Part shown: positions 22,414 through 31,696 of the stretch, in pieces
Position numbering within the stretch: position 1 is the first letter of the stretch
Layout of the letters: every line of letters begins with the position of its first letter
Assembly: GCA_037367405.1 (NCBI GenBank)
Contig: JAZKJV010009331.1
Coordinates: 124,001-188,000, forward strand
Source of the DNA: Ottelia alismoides
Lineage: Eukaryota > Streptophyta > Magnoliopsida > Alismatales > Hydrocharitaceae
Direction: 5' to 3'
DNA length: 64,000 bases
Notes under the pieces: generated by a model
What the model was told of the DNA's origin: nothing
Databases searched by the model: none
Seen by the model: the letters and a program-made list of their open reading frames with translations, nothing else
Program-made: the position numbers and the translations under genes

Positions 22414-24720
22414 ATGGAGATGGTCCGTACAATGATGAGCAAAGCACGTTTACCTCTTAGTTTCTGGGGATATGCAGTAGAGACTGCAATAGATATCCTG
22501 AATAAGATTCCCAGCAAATCTGTACCTAAGACTCTTCATGAGCTCTGGTATGGAACCAAACATAGTGTTAATCACTTGAGGGTTTGGGGTTGCTTGGTCC
22601 ATGTGAAGAATGTGGACGCAAGTAAGCTAGAATCTCGCACTTGTGAGTGTTACTTCATTAGGTACGTTAAAGATGGTATTGGATACCAGCTTTATAAACC
22701 TGAGACCCAAAAGGTTTTTGCCTCTAGAGATGTGAGATTTCTGGAGGATGATTTCCTTAAAGGTCAAGATAAAAATGAAGTAGAGGAACTCATTGAATCC
22801 CCTGAGGATACTAAGATTCTTGAATCAGAAACTAAGGAGATAAATGAAGATGAGACACCCATACCTCTTCAAAGAAGTTCGAGGGTGGTTGCACCACTTG
22901 AAAGGTATGGATTCCATGTGTCAAGAGAAACTGACAAAGATCCTACTTCATTTGATGAAGCACTTGCGGATCATGACATGGATAGATGTATGCTAGCAAT
23001 GAAGTCAAAGATTGACACCATGCATAAGAATGATTTATGGATGCAAGAGGTGGTTGCGCCGTTCTCGGGCTACAATCAAGTAGCCATAGCTCCGGAGGAC
23101 CAGGAAAAGACCACGTTTACATGCCCCTTTGGTACCTATGCTTTCAGGCGCATGCCTTTTGGGCTATGCAATGCTCCAGGTACTTTTCAATGGTGCATGA
23201 TTGCTGTATTCGCCGAAATGGTCGGCGAATTCCTGGAAGTCTTCATGGATGACTTCTCGGTCCACGGTGACTCTTTTGATTCCTGTCTTAGGAATCTGGA
23301 CCGAGTCCTCAAAAGATGTTGTGAGGTCAATCTGGTGCTCTCTTGGGAGAAAAGTCACTTCATGGTGACGGAGGGAATAGTGTTGGGGCATGTCATCTCC
23401 AAGAGAGGAATGGAGGTTGACCCTGCCAAGGTGGACGTGATCAGACGACTCCAGCCACCAACCAACGTAAGGCAGTTGCGGTCGTTCCTCGGGCATGTCG
23501 GATTTTATCGAAGATTTATCAAGGATTTTTCTAAGATTGCCCAACCGCTAACTGAGCTTTTAGGCAAAGACACGGAGTTTATTGTAGATCACAAATGTCT
23601 TGAGGCCTTTACGCTGTTACAAGGAATGATCATGGACGCACCCATCTTACAAGCCCCAGATTGGTCTCTACCTTTTGATATCATGACGGACGCCTCAGAT
23701 TATGTTGTTGGGGCTGTATTGGGACAAAGAAGAGACGGCGTCCCGTTCGCAATTCACTACGCAAGCAAAGTTCTTGATTCTGCTCAGCGTAACTATACAG
23801 TTACAGAAAAGGAAATGCTTGCGGTAGTGTTTGCCTTGGACAAATTCAGATCTCACTTACTCGGATCCAAGGTAACTGTGTTCACAGACCACACGGCACT
23901 ACAATATTTGATGGAGAAGAAGGACGCGAAGGCGCGTCTTCTTCGTTGGATTTTACTTATCCAGGAGTTTGATTTGGACATCCGTGATAAACCTGGAAAG
24001 AAGAACGTAGTGGCCGACCATCTTTCTCGTCTCGAAGATCTTAATACTTCCGAGGTTTCCCCGATTCGAGACTCCTTCCTTGACGAGTCGATTTTTGTTA
24101 TCGACTCACTCCCATGGTACGCCAATATCGTGAACTATCTTGTCTCCAAGAAAGTTCCCGAGGATTGGCCCAAGAGCCAAATCGACCGACTAAAGTCGGA
24201 TGCTAGACACTACCATTGGGAGGATCCGATCCTTTTCTTTGAAGGACCGGATTGTGTCTGGAGACGTTGTATTCCTCAGGAGGAATACCAGAGTGTCCTT
24301 TCTTTATGCCATAGCTTAGAGGCAGGAGGACACCACTCCGGGAAGAGGACCGCATGGAAGGTACTTCAGTGTGGCTTCTATTGGCCGACTCTGTTTTGCG
24401 ATGCCACCGCCTTCGCGAAGTCGTGCCCAGTTTGCCAGAGAATGGGAGGAACCGTTGGTTCCAAGGATGAGATGCCAATGCAGACGGTCATCATTTATGA
24501 TGTCTTTGACGCCTGGGGCATCGATTTCATGGGCCCGTTCCCTGTCAGCCACGGGTTCGAATATATCCTCCTTGCGGTAGACTATCTGTCCAGATGGGTG
24601 GAGGCTATCCCGACCCGAGCCGCAGACAGCATGACTGTCTGTAAATTCATCAGAGAAAACATAATCTCTAGGTTCGGGATCCCCAAGATGATGATATCAG
24701 AGGGGGTAGCCACTTTGTGA
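22414..24720 (+). pseudogene. Chimeric ORF: copia integrase end joined in frame to Athila RT-RNase H-integrase
   Basis: 768 codons. Residues 1-209 are copia: [19 protein letters not shown], the [12 protein letters not shown] segment, and [13 protein letters not shown] at the usual start of copia RT. From residue 210 (23041) the protein is gypsy. About nine filler residues lead into [17 protein letters not shown] and [11 protein letters not shown], then VFMDDF (RT active site, 23242-23253), RNase H with MTDASD, TEKEM, FTDHTA and ADHLSRL, the HHCC zinc domain ([22 protein letters not shown]) and [10 protein letters not shown] with the first integrase Asp. The N-terminal third of RT is absent. 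The frame ends where one G has been lost from a G run near 24700; there the motif reads SEGG, so the second catalytic Asp is Glu. The first ATG is arbitrary. Confidence 0.85.
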
Positions 24721-25454
24721 ATCGGGAGGTAAAGAAACTCCTGAAGGACTACGGCATCGAACACCGTGTCACGAGTCCTTACCACCCACAAACCAATGGT
24801 ATGGCTGAGGTGTCGAATAGGGAGGTGAAAACCATATTGCAAAAGCTTGTCCGCCCGGACAGGAAGGACTGGTCTCAGATCCTAGATCAAGTCCTCTGGG
24901 CGTATAGGACGGCTTACAAGACACCGTTAGGCACCTCCCCATTCCGAATGGTATTCGGAAAGCCGTGCCATTTGCCCGCGGAGTTAGTGCACAAATCAGA
25001 ATGGGCAATAAAGAAGGTCAACTGGAACACACACCTGGGTCAGAAACACAGAGACATGGATCTGAATGAGCTTGTGGAAGTCAGAAACCGATCATACGAC
25101 AACAGTTTGATGTACAAGGACAAAGTGAAGCGTTGGCATGATAGATATATCAGACGAAAGACCTTTGTTCCTGGGCAGAAGGTATGGTTGTTCAATGCTA
25201 GGCTGAAGATTTTCCAAGGTAAATTAAAGTCTAAGTGGACGGGACCATTTGTCTTCCGTACGGTGCATGATAGTGGATGTGTCGAGATCTCAGATCTCGC
25301 AGATGACGCACCGACATTCCTAGTGAATGGGCAGCTGTTGAAGCACTTCGTTGAATCCAATGAACAGTTAGTCCATGTGGAGGAGATTGTATTCATGCGC
25401 GAGACAGATACAACAGATACATCTCAAGCCGCGTATGAAACCTTGCAGCAATGA
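24717..25454 (+). pseudogene. Ath-4 integrase C-terminal half
   Basis: 245 codons in the frame reached by the one-base loss near 24700. HPQTNGMAEVSNREVK holds the third catalytic Glu. WAYRTAYKTPLGTSPFRMVF and KPCHLPAELVHKSEWA are typical of Athila integrases. The C-terminal KLKSKWTGPFVFRTVHDSG is the DNA-binding end, and the frame finishes naturally after NGQLLKHF and a short acidic tail. The ATG at 24717 overlaps the stop of the preceding frame and is not a real start. I saw no envelope-like ORF downstream, though many Athila elements have one. Confidence 0.85.
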
Positions 25455-25592
25455 ACTCCAGCCATCAGCAGCATCTTCGAAAGATTCAGACCGACTCATC
25501 TGTATATACCATTCTTCCTGTATATCCTACACTTTATCCCCACGATTCTAGTAACCCATCCCATCCCCACTTCATCGAACCATTATCTTGGA

Positions 25593-25948
25593 CTATACTT
25601 AGGATAACCAGATCCTAAGTATAGGGGGGAGGGGTCACCCGAGTCGATTCACTGTACATTCTCCAGATCAATTTGGTCCTCATACTCATTTCCTACCGAT
25701 ACTTAGACTGACGTGAGCCTAAGTATAGGGGGGACCGATGCCCGCATTGTATACTCATCCACCTCCCCTTTTTCCCTCGTCCGCCCCATTTCTGATCTTC
25801 TTCTACACTTAGGCTGCCAGAGCCTGAATATAGGTGGGCGAGATGACTTCTATACTTTTTGTTCTTTTTGGCTCTCCTACGCTTAGCACGAGCTATGTCT
25901 TTTTCCTCGCTCTTCGTGCTCTGAGGACATAGCACACGCTAAGTATAG
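25593..25948 (+). other. Ath-4 four-hairpin array with downstream G runs
   Basis: Four inverted repeats share the right arm CTAAGTATAG or a variant. H1: 13-base perfect arms 25593-25605 and 25612-25624, loop of 6. H2: 8-base arms 25699-25706 and 25719-25726. H3: arms 25803-25815 and 25820-25832, 10 of 13 paired. H4: outer arms 25877-25887 and 25938-25948, inner arms GCTATGTC and GACATAGC. H1, H2 and H4 are followed by five or six G; H3 only by GTGGG. Ath-5 has the same four in the same order. The right arm plus G run resembles the polypurine tract AAGTATAGGG (27234-27243) of this element. Function unknown. Confidence 0.8.
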
Positions 25949-27225
25949 GGGGGTGTGTATATATTACATATATACTTTACCCATAGCTCGTACTTTCGCG
26001 TATTTTTGTATATATTTTACAATAATTACGGGTGGGTAAAAATCGAAAAAAAAATAGAAATAGGCTTCTTATTTACTCTTGCATACCATCTCTGCATAGA
26101 AAAATAAAAAGAGTCTTGCATTTTCATAGCATGACATCTCATCTCATCTGCATATCTTTGCATATGCAAAGTGAAAAGCTAGTGGGTTCTGGACCAAGTT
26201 ATGAGTAGATATTGAGGATGGACTTGAGTTGACCTTAATCCACCTAATTTCTGAGGAAACTTATAGGAACTGGAGTTAAGATTTCTCAGGTCAAGTGACT
26301 TAATTCTTTGAGTCCGCATGTCTATGTTCACATGTCATCTTTATTAGTCTAAGTAGAATATCTCGTGCATACGCAGAATTCTTTTAGATAATGACCTAAC
26401 TTGGACAAAGCACTATGCATGTAGCTCTTCATTGATGAGGTGGTGAGGAGGTAGAATCCTTTAGCTTGGAGTAGCACACGGGTGGAAACATCCGTCCTCC
26501 TCTAGGGAGGGTAGTGCATCTCAACCTAGTCTGGTGGTGTTGACATCTAAGGACAGGATGCTGTGGGTTGCAATAATGCTTCAAAAGAGGGATAGTCTAC
26601 TGACTCAAGAGGAAAAACTCCTGATGTACATGCTGCTCTTTTCGAAAGAAAAAAAATTTTGCAAAAAACTCCAAAAAAATCAGACAGGTTCAAGAAAAAA
26701 TAAAATACCTGTCGGAGTATGTATACTAGTAAAGAAATGCAGCTGGATGACTTGGCTACACTGGTCAGGCATCCCGGGATAGGTAGCTACACTGGCTACC
26801 GTCCATTCTCTTCTCTACCCCCTCCTCTTGAGTTGGTCGCACTTGAACTTAGAAGGGAATACCCCGCTCCTCGAGGAAAGAGTTACTGGATCGGGTTATT
26901 GAGTTACCTTGTTAGAGGAGGCTGGTTCCGAGCCATTTCTGATGTGGAGAGTTACAAATCACTTACACAGTACAAGTAAGAATCATAGTCATCAGAAATT
27001 TGCGTTTGAGGATTTGTTCTGACCTGACTATTGAGGCGTCTTGAATAGAAGACTTGTGGAACTTGAAGTCTGTTAGGTCTTAAGTTCAGGTCCAAATAAG
27101 GTTCCTCCACACAATTAATCCAAAGGTCGAGTCAGGCTCCATTTTTCAACTTTTGTTCATGACCATGGTTTGGAACCCAAAATCATTTCACTCTTGCATT
27201 TCATTTTAGTTGCTCGGGGACGAGC
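25949..27225 (+). other. Ath-4 3' non-coding region
   Basis: No credible protein. It parallels Ath-5 48165-49700 in order: a TATATA-rich stretch right after H4, an A-rich stretch, GACCTTAATCCACCTAATT (26238) and CTTAATTCTTTGAGT, then repeated GGCTACACTGG-like segments (about 26752 and 26789), and AACCCAAA/CCAAAGGTC near 27120. Conservation in two elements with different coding content suggests a cis role or a lost ORF. Confidence 0.55.
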
Positions 27226-27245
27226 AAGGTTTAAGTATAGGGTGG
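27226..27245 (+). other. Ath-4 polypurine tract
   Basis: AAGGTTTAAGTATAGGGTGG directly precedes the LTR start TGATGAACC. It primes plus-strand DNA in functional elements. Confidence 0.7.
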
Positions 27246-27574
27246 TGATGAACCTCAGTTTCATCATCTTTATTTTCCATAATTAACCCCCTTGCTTAAA
27301 GTTTTGTCAATAAAACCCTGTTAATGTCCTATAATTAACAGAGTCCTTAATAAATTAAAAATCACAAAAAAATAACAAAGCAAAAATTCGTGGTATTTTT
27401 AGACTTAAAAATACCCTCAAAAATATTTCGGGCCCTTGTTTGATTTCATTTCCAGTTTTGGTCAACATGAAACTTGTAGATCTCGTCAAGATCTACAACT
27501 TTCATGTTTTGAGTTTTCTCAAATTTGGCCAAATTAACCTTCAAAAATCAAAAATACTTTCACAATAATCTGAT

Positions 27575-28007
27575 TGGGCCACGTGGCCCATTCTGGGGGC
27601 GCCACGTGGCCCGGCTCCCCTTGCCCTATTCGCCCTTGACCTGGACCGTTGGATCATCTCTTGATCCAACGGCTACATCTTCTCCACGCGCGCCATTATC
27701 CTCAACCGTCCTATCATCCTTGCCCTTAATCCGCACCGCACTTAAGTGCCTGCACCAGAACTCGCCACGTGGCGCGCGGTGCGCCCTTTGATTGCGCCCC
27801 GGATCTCTCATCTATGCCGCTCAACCCGCTCTCTCTCCTCAACCGATCGATCATGCCCGTGATCCCATTGAAGACGTTCGCTACCGCCTCGCGCATAGCC
27901 TGCCACGTGGCGCTTCCATCCGCCACTGATCGCGCCGCCTCGGATCTAATCAGGACCACTCTTTCGCGCTTAGATCTCGACCGTTGGATCTCCAGATCCA
28001 ACGGTCG
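27575..28007 (+). promoter_or_regulatory. G-box and inverted-repeat cluster in Ath-4 LTR
   Basis: CACGTG occurs at 27580, 27603, 27766 and 27904, three times inside longer palindromes (16 bases at 27575-27590, 10 bases at 27764-27773 and 27902-27911). Between them are GCACTTAAGTGC (27738-27749), an 11-base inverted repeat CCGTTGGATCA/TGATCCAACGG (27646-27672) and a 14-base one (27978-27991 with 27994-28007). CACGTG is the binding site of plant bZIP and bHLH factors, so an inducible LTR promoter is a reasonable inference. Confidence 0.6.
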
Positions 28008-28514
28008 GAGGTCATCGTCAACCTCCGAGGCCCTCTCTCTCCCACGTCTTCCATCTCACGAACACCTCGCCCCCTTCCTATTCTTTTGACCACCTCCGAC
28101 TACCTCACACCTCTCCAACCACCTCTCGGTCCTCCCCACTCTTCCGACTCCCTCGCGCACTCCTCCAAGACCCACGAACACCTCTCCACTCGCCCCACTT
28201 TCGCCTAAAAAACCACACCGAACCCCACCATCTCCGACATTCGCCCCTTCAAATACTCCGCACCTCCCACTGTTCACGCCCATCCACCTTTACGTGGGGC
28301 TCGGCCCAGCCCTCCGCCACCTCCCAGTGACAGGGGGGTGGCCGCATCGAGCGACGACGACCGTCGCCCCCAGTGTGATCTATCGCCGACCATGGTGATG
28401 TCGCGGCATCTCCTGGCGACCGCCTGAGCTGTGTCGAGTAGCTGACGACGTCCAGCGACGACCAGAGCTCAATCTCGAGCTCGCCCCCAAGCTTCGCTCC
28501 GCCCCAAATCACCG

Positions 28515-28817
28515 GTAAACTTCTTCTCCTACCTCTGCATTTTTCTTCTTAATTCTTGTAATTTTTTAGGTTAATCTACCCCCTTCCAAGCTCCGTTGAT
28601 CCTTCCATTAGCTCCGCCGTCGACCCCCCTTCGCCACGCATAGATCCGATCACATCCTCTTTCTGCCAGACCCCCAGTCACCTATCGACACATCTCCTCC
28701 ACCCTAGCGGCGGAGGAGCTCCGAGATCCTCCACATTCTGCACCCCGACGAGCTCCCATTTCACCTCGCTCACTCACACACTTCCTAGGCTTCGGCTACA
28801 TGCTACTAACCTTGCAG
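28515..28817 (+). other. Possible intron in Ath-4 LTR
   Basis: Donor ACCG then GTAAAC at 28515. At the other end CTACTAACCTTGCAG ends at 28817, a textbook branch and acceptor pair. The length, 303 bases, is close to the 317-base candidate in both Ath-5 LTRs. The inside is not AT-rich, and a second acceptor-like TTTTTTAG lies near 28570. Confidence 0.4.
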
Positions 28818-30044
28818 GTCCATCAAACGAGCAATGGCCGGAGCCTCGCCGGGCCCATCTTCGTGACTGTCATCCTCGACATTGGAGCCCCGGCGACCCT
28901 AGCTGAGCTACCAGACATCTTGCCCGAGCTTCAAACTTCATCGACAACCTTCCAGTAGCATCGGGCGAGCTCCACCATGGCCGGGGAAGAGCGGCGGAGC
29001 AGGAGCTCCTTCGTCGGAGCCCTGTTCTCGCCGCCAGTCGCGGATGAAGACGGAGGCACAGCAGCCGTTAGATGGTTCCCCCTCAGCGACCATCCAACGG
29101 CGCAGACGAAGCCACACAATCGATTTCAGAGGCCGTTGGATCCTCAAGATCCAAGGGCAGCTAACCAGCCACGCGTCGACACCAGAGCGCCCCCGAGCCT
29201 CAGCATCCGAGCCTTTAGGCTTGGAAGCTCCCGAGCCTCCACCGAACCTCCTGGAGCTTCGACCACCCGAGCCTAGCCGAAGCAGCAACCAAGCCTATCC
29301 TGAGCCGACGTCCGAGCCTGGAAGGCGCGTGCCTGGCGCGTGCCTTCTGGGCAAATTGTAGAGGAGCCCACTGACTTCTCCATATTTGCAAGCAGGTCCA
29401 GAACATGTGCAGTCCACGTGCATATTGGGCATTTTGCACCTTTGCCCTCGCGACTTCCAGCATTTGCAAAAATGCCCCTGTGCTTGTGGACAATTTACAG
29501 GGAAGGACTCGTATTTATTTTAATTGCATTTTAGTCCCTCCCAGGGACCTGTTTGTAGATACTTTTTATGTTTTCTTTTCAGTTATGCCCTTGCGTTCCT
29601 TTATGCATATCTTGAGCATCAAGTTTCCGTTTCAGTTGATTTCAGTCTCATTTGAAAGCTTGTTTGATGTACTTCTTAATGGCATATTAAGTTTTGCATT
29701 TTGGACACTTGAATTTTTATGTATTATTGTATTTGCCATGTGTCCCTTATTAGTAACTTATGCCTTGTTAACATTATCGATCAAGCTTGACATTTTAAGC
29801 AAATCTGAAATTGACTCATATTGAATTTTGCTCATCATTATTAAACTAGGGCATATTTCCATTACACTTTCATTGCATTTCATCTCATTTATTTGCATGA
29901 TAAAAATGTTTTAAGAAAATGCATGTTTATTTTATTGTAGTGCATTATCTTGTCATGTCTGCATGATTTTGACCTATAATTGCTTCAACTCTACGCTTAG
30001 TTAAACAAATAGAAATCCGATTAATACGAGAGAGGCTCGTGTCC
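28818..30044 (+). other. Ath-4 LTR, distal part without genes
   Basis: GC-rich to 29470 then AT-rich. Several overlapping open frames on both strands (the longest 139 codons at 29405-29824) show no protein features and lie wholly in LTR sequence. The third CCGTTGGATC-type inverted repeat is at 29133-29157. Confidence 0.5.
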
Positions 30045-30208
30045 CTGAGTTCGACCTTGGTTTCTTGCCAAGTAAAATAAATTACGATCATCTCATTTTG
30101 ATTTATCATTGCATATCTTTAAATGAGTTGATCTTTTGATGACCTAAATCGGCCCGACTGCTTCGACATGTTGAGGTGCTAAAAACGCACTCTTAAAGGG
30201 CCGATTTT

Positions 30209-31024
30209 GTGGTTCGTCATCCACCTAAAGGTGTGAAACCCATTGGGGGTAAATGGATCTTCAGGAGAAAAAGGGGACCTGATGGGAAATTAGAGACTTT
30301 CAAGGCACGGCTCGTAGCCAAGGGCTACACATAGAGAGAAGGAATCGACTATGATGAGACGTTCTCTCCTGTGGCTATGCTTAAGTCCATCAGGACACTG
30401 CTAGCTATAGTTGCATCTCTTGACTACGACATCTGGCAGATGGACGTCAAGACAGCTTTCCTCAAAGGATATCTCGAGAAGGATATCTATATGGAGCAGC
30501 CCTAGGGCTTCATAGTTGAGGATGGTAAAGTATGCAAGCTAAAGAAATCCATCTATGGGCTCTAACAAGCTTCTCGTAGCTGGAAAATCAGATTTAACGA
30601 AACCATAAAGAGTTATGATTTTGTGCTGAATCCTGATGAACCTTGTGTGTACAAGAAGCTTAGTGGGAGCACCATTGTGTTCATCGTGCTTTACGCAGAA
30701 GATATCCTTATCATTGGGAATGATAAAAGAATGATGATCACTGTAAAGATTTGGCTATCTCATACCTTCGAGATGAAAGATCTTGGAGAAGCCTCTTACA
30801 TCTTAGGCCTGAAGTTGTTCTGAAACCGATAAAAGAGGATATTGGGATTGTCACATCATGGATACATTAAGAATATTCTTGAACGATTCTGTATGGATAG
30901 TTCCAAGAAAGGATTCCTCCCCTTAAGACATTGTATCCATCTGTCTAAAGGGATGGCTCCTCAAAGTGTTGAGGAATAGAAGGCCGTTGCTGGATGCCCC
31001 TATGCATCAGCTATAGGAAGCTTA
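30209..31024 (+). pseudogene. Copia-A reverse transcriptase, with stops
   Basis: Reads PPKGVKPIGGKWIFRRKRG, TFKARLVAKGYT, DYDETFSPVA, WQMDVKTAFLKG and KLKKSIYGL, the standard copia RT blocks. In-frame stops lie at 30332, 30503, 30563, 30821 and 30830, and more follow before 31025. The catalytic block is LYAEDIL (30689 onward) where active elements have YVDD, so one catalytic Asp is Glu. The open piece 30623-30823 is a fragment of this. The start of RT is on the other side of Ath-4, at the end of the copia part of the chimeric ORF. Confidence 0.8.
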
Positions 31025-31696
31025 ATGTATGCCATGATGTGTACTAGGCCAGACATCTGCCATGTAGTGGGAGTGGTAAGTCGTTACCAATCCTGCTATG
31101 GAGAGCAACACTGGAATGCAGTAAAGAACATATTCAAATATCTAAGACAGACGCAAGATTACATCTTGGTCTACAGAGATGGTGATCTTCAAGTCTTAGG
31201 ATATACAGATTCAGACTTCCAGTCAGATATTGATGATCGAAAGTCGACATCAGGGTTTGTATTCCTATTGAACGGTGGTGTTGTGAGCTGGAGAAGCAAG
31301 AAGCAGGACACTACGACAGATTCAACAACAGAATCTGAATACATTGCCGCATCGGATGCCGCAAAGGAGGCGGTGTGGTTGAGCAAGTTCATCTTGGAGC
31401 TTGGCGTAGTTTCCTTTCATACTCCCATCCTGTTACTCTGCGATAACACGGGAGCCATTGCCCAGGAAAAGGAACCTAGGTGGCATCAAAAGAGCAAGCA
31501 CGTGGAAAGGAAATACCACATCATTCGAGAGATTCAAAAGCGTGGAGATATCATCATCACCAAGGTGGCCTCTGCCGACAACGTTGCCGATCCTCTTACC
31601 AAACCTCTAACGCAGAAGGTCAGCGACCAGCATGTAATGAGCATGGGTTTAAGGACTGTTCCTAAATGGTTCAGAGGGCTAGTGGGAGATTGTTAG
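31025..31696 (+). CDS. Copia-A RT end and RNase H, open
   Basis: 223 codons. MYAMMCTRPDICHVVGVVSRY ends RT. GYTDSDFQSDIDDRKSTSG, TESEYIAASDAAKEAVW and LLCDNTGAIA carry the RNase H acids, and GDIIITKVASADNVADPLTKPL is the usual copia polyprotein end. The last codons overlap the polypurine tract, and the TAG stop (31694-31696) is formed by the first six bases of the LTR. The ATG is not a true start: the product belonged to the pol precursor. The whole segment has no stop, unlike the RT before it. Confidence 0.8.
   Translation: MYAMMCTRPDICHVVGVVSRYQSCYGEQHWNAVKNIFKYLRQTQDYILVYRDGDLQVLGYTDSDFQSDIDDRKSTSGFVFLLNGGVVSWRSKKQDTTTDSTTESEYIAASDAAKEAVWLSKFILELGVVSFHTPILLLCDNTGAIAQEKEPRWHQKSKHVERKYHIIREIQKRGDIIITKVASADNVADPLTKPLTQKVSDQHVMSMGLRTVPKWFRGLVGDC
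31673..31690 (+). other. Copia-A polypurine tract
   Basis: AGAGGGCTAGTGGGAGAT immediately before the LTR start TGTTAG. Same sequence type as in Copia-B. Confidence 0.8.

Larger units (their letters stand above)
27246..30202 (+). repeat. Ath-4 3' LTR
   Basis: Starts TGATGAA with TTCATCA seven bases on. It has a GC-rich part (27570-29470) with G-boxes and inverted repeats, possible splice signals, the GTCCCTCCCAGGGACC block at 29533, and the terminal CTGAGTTCGACCTTGG segment (30045) also seen near the end of the Ath-5 LTR. The outer end is uncertain: GCTTCGACA at 30168 would give a CA end, while copia sequence is only certain from 30209. The last 60 bases contain the inverted pair AAATCGGCCC/GGGCCGATTT (30146-30155 and 30198-30207). 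Confidence 0.75.
23041..30208 (+). mobile_element. Ath-4: 5'-truncated Athila element inside Copia-A RT
   Basis: The segment starts in the middle of gypsy RT and continues through RNase H, integrase, a 1.8 kb 3' non-coding region with a hairpin array, a polypurine tract and one LTR of about 2.96 kb. The 5' LTR, gag and protease are absent. Copia RT resumes at 30209 (VVRHPPKGVKPIGGKW). The repeat GATTT occurs next to both junctions (23032-23036 and 30203-30207), but the codon alignment with Copia-B does not fit it as a target duplication. The pol part is the best preserved gypsy coding sequence in the window, which points to a late insertion. Confidence 0.82.

Noticed and set aside
25455..27225. 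Envelope-like ORF downstream of integrase, as known from many Athila elements
   Set aside because: No open frame longer than about 90 codons and no hydrophobic pattern in this region or in the matching region of Ath-5.
29405..29824. 139-codon open frame with hydrophobic stretches (possible membrane protein)
   Set aside because: Lies wholly in the Ath-4 LTR, crosses the R/U5-like blocks shared with other LTRs, and shows no conservation of frame.
23032..30207. GATTT as a clean target duplication for Ath-4
   Set aside because: It is a perfect 5-base match, but using it leaves four unexplained bases on the left and one residue too few in the copia alignment with Copia-B.
30332..30832. Idea that the stops in Copia-A RT are all C-to-T changes from DNA methylation
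   Set aside because: Only some (CAG to TAG, CGA to TGA) fit; others, such as Lys to TAA at 30563, need transversions.
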